Assembly: GCA_905210855.1 (NCBI GenBank)
Contig: CAJLYL010000034.1
Coordinates: forward strand, 1 to 15,124
Length of the DNA stretch: 15,124 bases
Reading direction: 5' to 3'
From: an uncultured Clostridia bacterium
GTDB taxonomy: Bacteria; Bacillota; Clostridia; UMGS1810
Made by a program: the position numbers and the translations under genes. The first letter of the stretch is position 1, and each line of letters begins with the position of its first letter. Below are positions 1 through 5,027 of this stretch, piece by piece. The notes under the pieces are model-generated. The model was not told the DNA's origin, made no database searches, and saw only the letters and a program-made list of their open reading frames with translations.

Positions 1-519
1 TGCGCCGTTGTTGATATCAGCCGGCTCTACGCCGTTGTCTACCAACGCCTGCAGTGTTCTTACAAGTGCGGATACAGGCGAGTTCAAGCTGCCCATAATC
101 TTTGCGATAAGAACATCCCTTGACGGTGTGTTGGCAAGAGTTTTAATCTCGTCGAGAGAAATTACCTTACCGTCCAGGAAACCTGCCTTGATTTTGATGT
201 TTTCATTCTCTTTTGCAAAATCAGAAATAATCTTTGCCGGAGCAACCGGGTCATCCGCACTCATTGCGAGGGATGTAGGGCCGTTGAGCTGTTCATCCAT
301 AGCGTCAAAGCCTACTTCCTTAATTGCAAATCTTGTAAGAGTGTTTTTGATAACCTTGTACTCAACGCCTGCTTCTCTGAATTTTGCACGAAGCTTGGTA
401 TCTTCTTCAACAGTGAGACCTCTGTAATCAACCACAACACCTGCCTGAGCGGATTTGAGCTTTTCCACGAGTTCTGCAACTGCAGCTTTTTTCTGTTCCA
501 ATACATTTGCGTTTGGCAT
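1..519 (-). CDS. rplJ: 50S ribosomal protein L10 (partial, C-terminus off left edge)
   Basis: L10 anchors the L7/L12 stalk to 23S rRNA and with L12 recruits translation factors. The minus-strand frame starts at the ATG at 519-517 (MPNANVLEQKKAAVAELVEK) behind a GGGAGGTGA ribosome-binding site and stays open for 173 codons to the window edge. Recognisable L10 features are the N-terminal helix, VVVDYRGLTVEE near residue 30, YKVIKNTLTRFA near residues 53-64, GPTSLAMS, and the AKIMGSLNSPVSALVRTLQALV helix that begins the L12-binding tail. Typical L10 is about 165-175 residues, so nearly all of it is present; the stop codon and the expected rplL lie outside. It is preceded by its own promoter and an L10-type leader with an attenuator, implying autogenous control separate from rplK-rplA. 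Identification is secure. Confidence 0.97.
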   Translation of the reverse strand, partial: MPNANVLEQKKAAVAELVEKLKSAQAGVVVDYRGLTVEEDTKLRAKFREAGVEYKVIKNTLTRFAIKEVGFDAMDEQLNGPTSLAMSADDPVAPAKIISDFAKENENIKIKAGFLDGKVISLDEIKTLANTPSRDVLIAKIMGSLNSPVSALVRTLQALVDNGVEPADINNGA

Positions 520-654
520 AGTTTCACCTCCCATAAAATTTCAAAAAACCAAAAATAAAGGGTTCCTCACCCAAGACGCGAGAAACCCATAATAAACTAA
601 GTACTATCGCTCCTCGGTAGGATTTACTTTTGTACCTACTGTCTCGGGACACTA
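520..654 (-). ncRNA. L10 leader (autoregulatory 5' UTR of rplJ)
   Basis: The roughly 135-nt untranslated leader between the rplJ promoter and start codon has the Firmicutes L10-leader pattern. On the minus strand it reads CCGAGACAGTAGGTAC, then a short A-rich loop, then ATCCTACCGAGG, so GTAGG (639-635) pairs with CCTAC (621-617). In this family the L10(L12)4 complex binds the leader and shuts off rplJL expression when free protein accumulates. The leader ends in a terminator hairpin (annotated separately). Recognition is by remembered consensus and position; a covariance-model match to the L10 leader family would settle it. Confidence 0.85.
551..588 (-). terminator. Intrinsic attenuator in the rplJ leader
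   Basis: On the minus strand, GGGTTTCTC (588-580) pairs with GAGGAACCC (568-560) over nine pairs with one G-U, followed at once by TTTATTTTT (559-551). It lies upstream of the rplJ ribosome-binding site and downstream of the L10-binding fold. This is the arrangement expected for protein-dependent transcription attenuation of the rplJL operon. Confidence 0.8.
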
Positions 655-660
655 ACAAAA

Positions 661-689
661 ATTATATCACAAACAAGAGTGCTTGTCAA
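661..689 (-). promoter_or_regulatory. Sigma-A promoter of rplJ
   Basis: Minus strand: TTGACA at 689-684, a 17-bp spacer, then TATAAT at 666-661. This is a perfect consensus pair. It starts inside the rplA-rplJ gap just after the rplA stop, so rplJ(L) can be transcribed independently of the upstream ribosomal genes. The predicted start is near 654, giving a leader long enough for the L10 regulatory fold. Confidence 0.9.
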
Positions 690-696
690 TACTTTT

Positions 697-1392
697 TTAG
701 TCAGTAAGTTTTAAGGAATTGATTTTAACTCCGGGGCCCATTGTAGATGTTACGCACACGCTCTTAAGATACTGACCCTTTGCGGCAGCCGGCTTAGCCT
801 TGATGATGGCTGACATAAGGGTTGTGAAGTTCTCGTTGAGCTTTTCGGGGCCAAACGAAACCTTGCCGATAGGACAATGGATAATGTTTGTCTTATCGAG
901 GCGGTACTCGATTTTACCTGCTTTGATGTCTTTAACAGCCTTTGCAACATCGGGTGTTACGGTGCCTGCCTTCGGGTTAGGCATGAGTCCCTTAGGACCG
1001 AGCACTCTACCGATTCTGCCGACAACGCCCATCATATCGGGTGTTGCAACAACAACATCAAATTCAAACCAGTTTTCGTTTTTAATCTTATCTACAAGCT
1101 CCTCGCCGCCTGCGTAGTCTGCGCCGTTTTCAAGTGCAATGTTTACATTGTCGCCCTTTGCAAAAACAAGCATTCTGATTTTCTTGCCTGTTCCGTTAGG
1201 GAGTACGACTGCGCCTCTAACCTGCTGGTCGGCGTGTCTTGAGTCAACGCCGAGTCTGATGTGAGCCTCGACTGTCTCGTCAAATTTAGCTTTTGCAGCC
1301 TTTACTACAAGGTCAAAAGCCTCTGCCGGGTCGTAAGCCTTGGATTTCTCTATAAGCTTTGCGCCCTCCAAATATTTCTTACCTCTATGCAT
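697..1392 (-). CDS. rplA: 50S ribosomal protein L1
   Basis: L1 forms the mobile L1 stalk of the large subunit, helps release E-site tRNA, and in many bacteria represses its own mRNA. The 231-residue product has the family's usual length and hallmarks: GKKYLEGAKLIEKSKAYDP at the N-terminus, PNGTGKKIRMLVFAKG near residues 65-80, VVATPDMMGVVGRIGRVLGP near 113-132, LMPNPKAGTVTPDVAKAV, and the C-terminal YLKSVCVTSTMGPGVKI. The ATG at 1392-1390 follows an AGGAGG at 1405-1400 with 7-nt spacing. It lies downstream of rplK with a gap of about 70 nt that holds an L1-binding-site-like RNA element ending 3 nt from that ribosome-binding site. Autogenous translational control by L1 is therefore likely. Confidence 0.98.
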   Translation of the reverse strand: MHRGKKYLEGAKLIEKSKAYDPAEAFDLVVKAAKAKFDETVEAHIRLGVDSRHADQQVRGAVVLPNGTGKKIRMLVFAKGDNVNIALENGADYAGGEELVDKIKNENWFEFDVVVATPDMMGVVGRIGRVLGPKGLMPNPKAGTVTPDVAKAVKDIKAGKIEYRLDKTNIIHCPIGKVSFGPEKLNENFTTLMSAIIKAKPAAAKGQYLKSVCVTSTMGPGVKINSLKLTD

Positions 1393-1408
1393 TTTGTTTC
1401 CTCCTTCT

Positions 1409-1450
1409 GTGGTTAATCGGAATTTTGCAAAAAATTAAAATTCCTCCCAC
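1409..1450 (-). promoter_or_regulatory. Putative L1-binding RNA element before rplA (copy B)
   Basis: On the minus strand the RNA reads GUGGGAGGA, then an inner hairpin (GGAAUUUU with AAAAUUCC, eight pairs), then CGAUUA and ACCAC. GUGG and CCAC close the outer stem. The same frame, GUGGGAGG ... GCCG ... ACCAC, forms the L1-binding region of 23S rRNA (helices 76-78). The element ends 3 nt before the rplA AGGAGG, so bound L1 would hide that ribosome-binding site. The second copy at 1914-1949 supports the reading. Recognised from memory of the 23S sequence, not from a search. Confidence 0.75.
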
Positions 1451-1462
1451 TGACTACAAGCA

Positions 1463-1888
1463 TTAGTCCTCGACAACGATTCCCATGCTTCTTGCTGTAC
1501 CGGCAATCATGCTCATGGCAGATTCGATACTTGCTGCGTTAAGGTCGGGCATTTTCTGCTCAGCAATCTGCTTGAGAGCATCCTTGCCGATAGTAGCGAC
1601 CTTAGTTTTGTTCGGAACGCCCGAACCGCTTTCGATTTTGCACGCTTTTTTAAGCAATACAGCTGCCGGCGGAGTTTTTGTAATAAAACTGAAAGACCTG
1701 TCCTGATATACGGTGATTACAACCGGAATTACAAGACCTGCATCCTTCGATGTTTTTTCGTTGAACTCTTTGCAGAACTGCATGATGTTGACACCATGCT
1801 GACCCAGAGCCGGACCTACCGGCGGTGCCGGTGTGGCTTTGCCCGCTTCAATCTGAAGCTTAATAAAACCTGTTACTTTCTGTGCCAT
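1463..1888 (-). CDS. rplK: 50S ribosomal protein L11
   Basis: L11 binds the GTPase-associated region of 23S rRNA, forms the base of the factor-binding site, and is needed for stringent-factor activation. The 141-residue product matches the family length. It shows the N-terminal domain with IKLQIEAGKATPAPPVGPAL (the proline-rich linker region targeted by thiostrepton-class antibiotics), GVNIMQFCKEFNEKT, and the C-terminal rRNA-binding domain with KTPPAAVLLKKA and GSGVPNKTKVATI. The ATG at 1888-1886 follows a GGGAGGTG ribosome-binding site. It sits between nusG and rplA in the standard order; the leader contains a 23S-like L1 site, so its translation is probably coupled to L1 levels. Confidence 0.98.
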   Translation of the reverse strand: MAQKVTGFIKLQIEAGKATPAPPVGPALGQHGVNIMQFCKEFNEKTSKDAGLVIPVVITVYQDRSFSFITKTPPAAVLLKKACKIESGSGVPNKTKVATIGKDALKQIAEQKMPDLNAASIESAMSMIAGTARSMGIVVED

Positions 1889-1913
1889 TTAAGAACACCT
1901 CCCTTAAAACAAT

Positions 1914-1949
1914 GTGGTAAACAAGCGGAATGCAAACGCATCCTCCCAC
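1914..1949 (-). promoter_or_regulatory. Putative L1-binding RNA element before rplK (copy A)
   Basis: Minus-strand RNA: GUGGGAGGA (from 1949), an inner hairpin GGAUGC/GCAUUCC with one bulged U and a GUUU loop, then CGCUUGUUU and ACCAC (1918-1914). Outer GUGG pairs with CCAC. The frame matches copy B before rplA and the L1-binding segment of 23S rRNA, while the inner stems differ in sequence but keep pairing. It lies about 15 nt upstream of the rplK ribosome-binding site, the position known for L1 autoregulation of the L11 operon. Confidence 0.78.
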
Positions 1950-1970
1950 TCTATATATAACCCTTGCCGC

Positions 1971-2002
1971 GGCAGATGAAGAAGCTTGTCCCCCCGTCTG
2001 CC
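1971..2002 (-). other. Hairpin in the nusG-rplK gap
   Basis: Minus strand GGCAGA (2002-1997) pairs with TCTGCC (1976-1971) around a loop that begins with a run of six G residues. It is not followed by a T-tract, so it is not an obvious terminator. No good sigma-A promoter was found in this gap, so rplK is most likely transcribed from upstream; the hairpin could be a processing or stability element. Confidence 0.35.
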
Positions 2003-2032
2003 AAACGGGATATATAACAAATCAACTGAGCG

Positions 2033-2566
2033 TTATATTGACTCAACATGGTTGATGTCAAGCTCAAGCACCGTTTTTCTGCCGAACATTACTATGCCGA
2101 CATTAACCTTGCGGTTCGGTTTGTCTATGCCTTCGACAATACCTATGCGGTCCACGAAGGCACCGGATATGATTCTGACATTATCTCCGATATCGTAATC
2201 GGCAACAATCTCTCTGACATCTACGCCCAAAGCCTCAACCTCATCCTCAGAGAGCGGAACCGGCTTTGAACCGGGGCCCACAAAACCGGTAACGCCGGTT
2301 GTGTTTCTGATGATGTACCATGTGTCATCCGTCATAACCATCTTGATGAGCACATAGCCCGGGAATATCTTTCTTGTGACGGTCTTTTTCTCGTCACCCT
2401 TGGTTTCCACAACATCCTCGGTCGGAACCTTGATATCTACTATATAATCATGGAGACTTCTGTTATCGATAATCTTTTCAAGATTTGTCTTAACCTTATT
2501 TTCATATCCGGAATAGGTATGCACAACATACCATTTAGCATTTTTGCTTATGCTGTCCGAGCCCAT
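2033..2566 (-). CDS. nusG: Transcription elongation/antitermination factor NusG
   Basis: NusG binds the RNA polymerase clamp, modulates pausing and Rho-dependent termination, and couples transcription to translation. The 177-residue product has the NGN domain (AKWYVVHTYSGYENKVKTNL at about residues 10-30, RKIFPGYVLIKMVMTDDTWY at about 66-85, NTTGVTGFVG) and a C-terminal KOW domain from about residue 125 (GDNVRIISGAFVDRIGIVEG, then the VNVGIVMFGRKTVLEL strands). The start at 2566 follows GGGAGG; the nine residues before KWYVV are a short, ordinary extension. It lies 66 nt downstream of secE, the usual secE-nusG pairing, and upstream of rplK. Confidence 0.97.
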   Translation of the reverse strand: MGSDSISKNAKWYVVHTYSGYENKVKTNLEKIIDNRSLHDYIVDIKVPTEDVVETKGDEKKTVTRKIFPGYVLIKMVMTDDTWYIIRNTTGVTGFVGPGSKPVPLSEDEVEALGVDVREIVADYDIGDNVRIISGAFVDRIGIVEGIDKPNRKVNVGIVMFGRKTVLELDINHVESI

Positions 2567-2641
2567 ATCTCCGGCCTCCCTTTCTGGTAAATATCCGTAC
2601 AGTTTACACGCGAAAGAAAAAACTTCGCAAAGACAGATGTC

Positions 2642-2854
2642 TTATTTAATAAACTGATACAGACCGTACTGGAACACCAAATCGAGCAGCCAGATTACAA
2701 CGCCGACGATAAGAACCGACGCTATAACAATGAGAGTGTTGTTGACAACCTGCCTTCTCGAGGGCCACACAACCTTTTTCATCTCGGATTTAACTTCTTT
2801 GAAAAACTTAACGAATTTATTTCCGCCTTTTTTCTTTTCTGCAACTTCTGCCAC
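2642..2854 (-). CDS. secE: Protein translocase subunit SecE (GTG start)
   Basis: SecE clamps the SecY channel of the Sec translocon in the cytoplasmic membrane. The 70-residue product is the short single-span Firmicutes form: a Lys-rich cytosolic N-terminus (MAEVAEKKKGGNKFVKFF), the amphipathic helix with the hallmark KKVVWPSRRQVVNNT (about residues 27-41), and one membrane span at about residues 41-65. The start codon is GTG at 2854-2852, chosen because AGGTGA lies 6 nt upstream and the reading begins MAEVAEK as in relatives. It lies between rpmG and nusG; no tRNA gene is found in the rpmG-secE gap. Confidence 0.95.
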   Translation of the reverse strand: MAEVAEKKKGGNKFVKFFKEVKSEMKKVVWPSRRQVVNNTLIVIASVLIVGVVIWLLDLVFQYGLYQFIK

Positions 2855-2883
2855 CGTCTGTCACCTCACTAATAATCAGGAAT

Positions 2884-2930
2884 CGGTGCGGCGCACCGTT
2901 TCTCATTTACGCGCCGACGCCGGCGCTTTC
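2884..2930 (-). other. Two GC-rich hairpins between rpmG and secE
   Basis: CGGTGC/GCACCG with a 3-nt loop (2884-2898) and GCGCCG/CGGCGC with a 4-nt loop (2911-2926) stand side by side in the 101-nt gap. Neither is followed by a T-tract on the minus strand, so they do not look like efficient terminators. They could be RNA processing or stability structures in the operon transcript. Confidence 0.35.
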
Positions 2931-2955
2931 GACAAAAACGAAATTACTCTTTCAA

Positions 2956-3105
2956 TTACTTTGTTTCCTTGTGCATTGTATGCTCTCTGCAGAAGCGACA
3001 GTATTTCTTCATTTCAATTCTATCGGGGTCGTTTTTCTTATTCTTCATAGTATTGTAGTTTCTCTGTTTGCACTTACTGCACGCCAATGTGATTTTTGTC
3101 CTCAT
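2956..3105 (-). CDS. rpmG: 50S ribosomal protein L33
   Basis: L33 is a small protein near the ribosomal E site. The 49-residue product begins MRTKITLACSKCKQRNYNTM and ends in HTMHKETK, with two CxxC pairs (Cys9/Cys12 and Cys36/Cys39), which marks it as the zinc-binding (C+) type. The ATG at 3105-3103 follows an AAGGAGGTG ribosome-binding site. It leads the rpmG-secE-nusG block and is driven by a consensus promoter at 3199-3227. Length and motifs fit the family exactly. Confidence 0.96.
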   Translation of the reverse strand: MRTKITLACSKCKQRNYNTMKNKKNDPDRIEMKKYCRFCREHTMHKETK

Positions 3106-3198
3106 TGTGGGCACCTCCTTAGATTTTTCCGTACCGATTTCTGAAAAGGCAGCGCAAAAAATGTGCGCAAAAAAAAAGACCTTTTCATCAGCAAGAAA

Positions 3199-3227
3199 AT
3201 TTTATCATAACTTAAGACAAATGTCAA
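3199..3227 (-). promoter_or_regulatory. Sigma-A promoter of the rpmG-secE-nusG block
   Basis: Minus strand TTGACA (3227-3222), 17-bp spacer, TAAAAT (3204-3199). It is a near-consensus vegetative promoter about 95 nt ahead of the rpmG start codon. Confidence 0.88.
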
Positions 3228-3283
3228 GCTTTTTTGAACAATAATATGTTTTTTTCGCATATTTTTAATTCCGCTTAAAATAA

Positions 3284-3326
3284 GCCGCCGCAAAAAAGGC
3301 ATTTTCGCACACCTTTTTGCGACGGC
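3284..3326 (-). terminator. Terminator of the small Cys-rich peptide genes
   Basis: A long stem, GCCGxCGCAAAAAGG with its complement (3326-3312 against 3299-3284, one mismatch and one bulged base, 12-nt loop), is followed on the minus strand by TTATTTTAAG. It ends transcription coming from the three small genes before the rpmG promoter. Confidence 0.75.
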
Positions 3327-3400
3327 AGGGCACGGGCTCATCCGTGCATTGCTTCACTTTTGCCGCCGAATTTTGCCGCGCGGCATTCTTCTAAGTTAAT

Positions 3401-3550
3401 TTAGCAACATTCATTATTATTGTTGGCGCCGAAGAGCCATATGATAACAATGATAGCGATGATTATCCATATGCCGTAGCCGTCAAGCCATCCGCCGCCG
3501 TTATTTCCGCACGGATTGCAGGGGTTGCAAGGATTGCAGTAATCTCCCAT
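3401..3550 (-). CDS. Small Cys-rich single-span membrane peptide (49 aa), third of three
   Basis: I do not recognise a named family. The product begins MGDYCNPCNPCNPCGNNGGG, with a CNP triplet repeated three times (Cys5, 8, 11, 14), then a very hydrophobic Ile-rich segment (residues 27-40, likely one membrane helix), and ends GANNNNECC. The ATG at 3550 follows GGAGG with 9-nt spacing (GGAGGTTATATAAATG). It lies 16 nt downstream of the second peptide gene and shares the plan of Cys/Asn/Gly tails around one helix. A strong ribosome-binding site, operon spacing and conserved design argue for a real gene. By resemblance to short hydrophobic coat peptides of spore formers, a spore-envelope role is an inference only. 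Confidence 0.8.
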   Translation of the reverse strand: MGDYCNPCNPCNPCGNNGGGWLDGYGIWIIIAIIVIIWLFGANNNNECC

Positions 3551-3566
3551 TTATATAACCTCCGTA

Positions 3567-3701
3567 TCAGCAGCAGTTATTGTCACAGCCGCAGCCGCCG
3601 TTGTCGTTATTCATAAAAAGAAGAATAACAAGAATTATGAACCAGAGTATTGTGCTGCTCTCGCCGTTGCAGCAGCCGTTATTGCCAAACAAATTAAACA
3701 T
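3567..3701 (-). CDS. Small Cys-rich single-span membrane peptide (44 aa), second of three
   Basis: No named family recognised. It starts MFNLFGNNGCCNGESS, has a hydrophobic helix at about residues 18-30 (ILWFIILVILLFM) and ends with NNDNGGCGCDNNCC, so Cys pairs flank the membrane segment on both sides (Cys10-11 and Cys43-44, plus Cys37/39). The ATG at 3701-3699 follows GGGAGG. It is exactly the same length as the first peptide, lies 23 nt downstream of it, and has the same FGNN...CC start, so the two are probably duplicates that diverged. Likely membrane-inserted; the cysteines could be cross-linked, or bind metal, in an oxidising compartment (inference). Confidence 0.82.
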   Translation of the reverse strand: MFNLFGNNGCCNGESSTILWFIILVILLFMNNDNGGCGCDNNCC

Positions 3702-3724
3702 AACCTTTACCTCCCGGAATTTAA

Positions 3725-3859
3725 TCAGTTATTGCAGCAGCCGTCACCGTTGCCGCCGTTTCCGCAGCATCCAAACAAAAGAAGGAACACAAGGATGAAA
3801 AACAGGATGCCGTCATTAGAACCAAACATTTCACTGCAGCAGTTATTATTACCGAACAT
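3725..3859 (-). CDS. Small Cys-rich single-span membrane peptide (44 aa), first of three
   Basis: No named family recognised. The peptide begins MFGNNNCCSEMFGSNDG, has a hydrophobic helix at about residues 18-29 (ILFFILVFLLLF) and a CCGNGGNGDGCCNN tail, giving CC pairs at 7-8, 31-32 and 41-42. The start at 3859 was chosen over longer upstream readings because GGAGG lies 10 nt upstream and the resulting length equals that of the next gene. It is the promoter-proximal member of the trio; the promoter region at 3929-3962 fits a sporulation mother-cell sigma factor. Function unknown; a spore-coat or spore-membrane role is the best inference. Confidence 0.83.
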   Translation of the reverse strand: MFGNNNCCSEMFGSNDGILFFILVFLLLFGCCGNGGNGDGCCNN

Positions 3860-3928
3860 AACTTCCACACCTCCGAAAAATATATCTCTCAGAGCCGAGG
3901 CGACCGCAATCGGCCTCAAATCTGATTT

Positions 3929-3962
3929 ATTGTATAATATGTCATCGGCAGCTGCAATGTTA
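3929..3962 (-). promoter_or_regulatory. Promoter of the small-peptide operon (sigma-E/K-like, sigma-A alternative)
   Basis: Minus strand: TAACATT (3962-3956), 14 bp, then CATATTATA (3941-3933). CATAnnnTA is the -10 shared by the mother-cell sigma factors sigma-E and sigma-K. The upstream box differs from the sigma-E -35 (KMATATT) at one position, and AACA placed 16 bp upstream also fits the sigma-K -35 (mACm). The same stretch also offers TTGCAG (3957-3952), 17 bp, TACAAT (3934-3929) for sigma-A, so the assignment is not decided by sequence alone. Confidence 0.55.
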
Positions 3963-3965
3963 CTA

Positions 3966-3994
3966 TTGTTTTTTGCGCAGGGATGTGGTAGAAT
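3966..3994 (+). promoter_or_regulatory. Likely sigma-A promoter of the LexA-like regulator
   Basis: TTGTTT (3966-3971), 17 bp, TAGAAT (3989-3994). The match is moderate. It is back-to-back with the promoter of the small-peptide operon, so a protein bound between them could affect both. Confidence 0.6.
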
Positions 3995-4056
3995 AGTCAA
4001 TGGTTAGGATTTTCGGACAGACCGAACCGCAACAAGCATTGCAGGAGGCAACATAA

Positions 4057-4707
4057 ATGGACGACAGTATCATAGGCAACAGAATCAAAAAATTCCGCGA
4101 GCAGCTGGGCATGACTCAGGCGGAGCTTGCCGCAAAAATCGGCGTAGGGCCGACAACCATAGCCAACTACGAAACGGCTTACAGCGTCCCGAATCCATCG
4201 AGGATAAAAAGTATAGCCGCGGCGCTCGGAGTTGACGAATCGGTGTTCGGCTCGGGTGCGGAGCTTGATGAGCACCTTGTTCAGCAGAGCGTTGCTTCAA
4301 ACATAATACCTTTTTACAAAATCACAAACATCGCAGGCATCGTCAGCCGCGATCCGGTAATCCGCGACGGTTACATGACCGCGCCGTCGGATGTGCGCTC
4401 CGACACTTCGGCGCTGCTGTGTACCAAGCTTGACGACAACTCCATGGCAAACGAGGGCCTGCCCGCCGGCACATATGTCATAGCCGACACAAGCCTTGCT
4501 CCGTCCAACCGCGACATAGCGCTTGCGGCAGACATGAATGAAAAGAGGATTATCGTGCGCAGCTGCATATGCGACGGCCCGATGATGACCCTCATGTCAA
4601 ACGGCTTCGGCGATAAAAACCAAATGATACAAACAAGCATTTATGACAGCGGCATAAAACTCATAGGTACTGTGACGGACGCCATTATAAAAGTTAAAAA
4701 ATATTAG
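4057..4707 (+). CDS. XRE-family HTH regulator with C-terminal LexA/S24-like domain
   Basis: A 216-residue cytosolic repressor-like protein. Residues 7-60 form an HTH_3/XRE domain (IKKFREQLGMTQAELAAKIG, then TTIANYETAYSVPNP), the DNA-binding half. Residues about 118-216 resemble the S24 peptidase fold of LexA and phage repressors: LDDNSMANEGLPAGTYVIAD carries the nucleophile-type Ser129, and NEKRIIVRS is where the catalytic lysine strand should be, but the expected position is Arg168. An AG pair (Ala93-Gly94) sits in the linker where LexA is cleaved. Whether it self-cleaves is therefore doubtful. AGGAGG lies just upstream of the ATG. It is transcribed divergently from the small-peptide operon and followed by a strong terminator. 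Targets are unknown; autoregulation or control of the divergent genes is possible. Confidence 0.88.
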   Translation: MDDSIIGNRIKKFREQLGMTQAELAAKIGVGPTTIANYETAYSVPNPSRIKSIAAALGVDESVFGSGAELDEHLVQQSVASNIIPFYKITNIAGIVSRDPVIRDGYMTAPSDVRSDTSALLCTKLDDNSMANEGLPAGTYVIADTSLAPSNRDIALAADMNEKRIIVRSCICDGPMMTLMSNGFGDKNQMIQTSIYDSGIKLIGTVTDAIIKVKKY

Positions 4708-4709
4708 TC

Positions 4710-4759
4710 AAAAAATCGTCTTAAATTGTAACATTTCGTAACATTTAAGACGATTTTTT
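4710..4759 (+). terminator. Strong terminator after the LexA-like gene
   Basis: AAAAAATCGTCTTAAAT (4710-4726) pairs perfectly over 17 bp with ATTTAAGACGATTTTTT (4743-4759); the T-run is the distal end of the stem. A-run and T-run on the two sides make it look functional in both directions. It begins 3 nt after the stop codon. Confidence 0.9.
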
Positions 4760-4931
4760 GCGATTTCATTCTCAAAAAAATTTATTTTGCGGAATTTTCG
4801 GACAAAATTCAAGAATTTAATCTTTAAAAAAGTCAGTATTTATGTGGCTTTTGCCGCAAAACGCTTTGAGTGACTGCCGGAGCTCAAAGCGCAGCGAACA
4901 AATAATTTTGTTAAGAAAATGTTAAAATTAT

Positions 4932-4960
4932 TTGACAAACTCCAAAAAATATGTTACAAT
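4932..4960 (+). promoter_or_regulatory. Sigma-A promoter of the NlpC/P60 gene
   Basis: TTGACA (4932-4937), 17-bp spacer, TACAAT (4955-4960). Near-consensus; the predicted transcript start near 4967 gives a leader of about 60 nt. Confidence 0.87.
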
Positions 4961-5027
4961 AGTTTTCGTAGTACAAAAACATATCTGTTTTTCAGCGCAG
5001 ATTTATTCAAAAATCGGAGGATTGTAA

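Larger units (their letters stand above)
3106..3400. other. Intergenic region: rpmG promoter/leader and terminators
   Basis: This gap holds the rpmG promoter, a 5' leader of about 85 nt with a GCGC...GCGC inverted repeat (3153-3169) next to an A-run, the terminator of the small-peptide genes (3284-3326), and extra GC-rich inverted repeats: CACGG/CCGTG (3331-3346) and the palindrome GCCGCGCGGC (3375-3384). No further coding sequence is evident. Confidence 0.6.
4708..5027. other. Intergenic region before the NlpC/P60 gene
   Basis: An AT-rich gap of 320 nt containing the bidirectional terminator (4710-4759), a perfect 9-bp inverted repeat CGCTTTGAG/CTCAAAGCG with a 12-nt spacer (4862-4891), and the promoter at 4932-4960. 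No gene is seen. The inverted repeat lies about 40 bp upstream of the -35 and could be a regulator site or an RNA hairpin. Confidence 0.5.

Noticed and set aside
1950..1960. TATATATA upstream of rplK as a sigma-A -10 box
   Set aside because: No -35-like hexamer lies 16-18 bp away, so a dedicated rplK promoter is not supported.
3860..4000. Upstream extension of the first small peptide to a 91-residue protein
   Set aside because: The extension crosses the promoter region and has no ribosome-binding site; the ATG at 3859 has GGAGG and gives the same length as the next gene.
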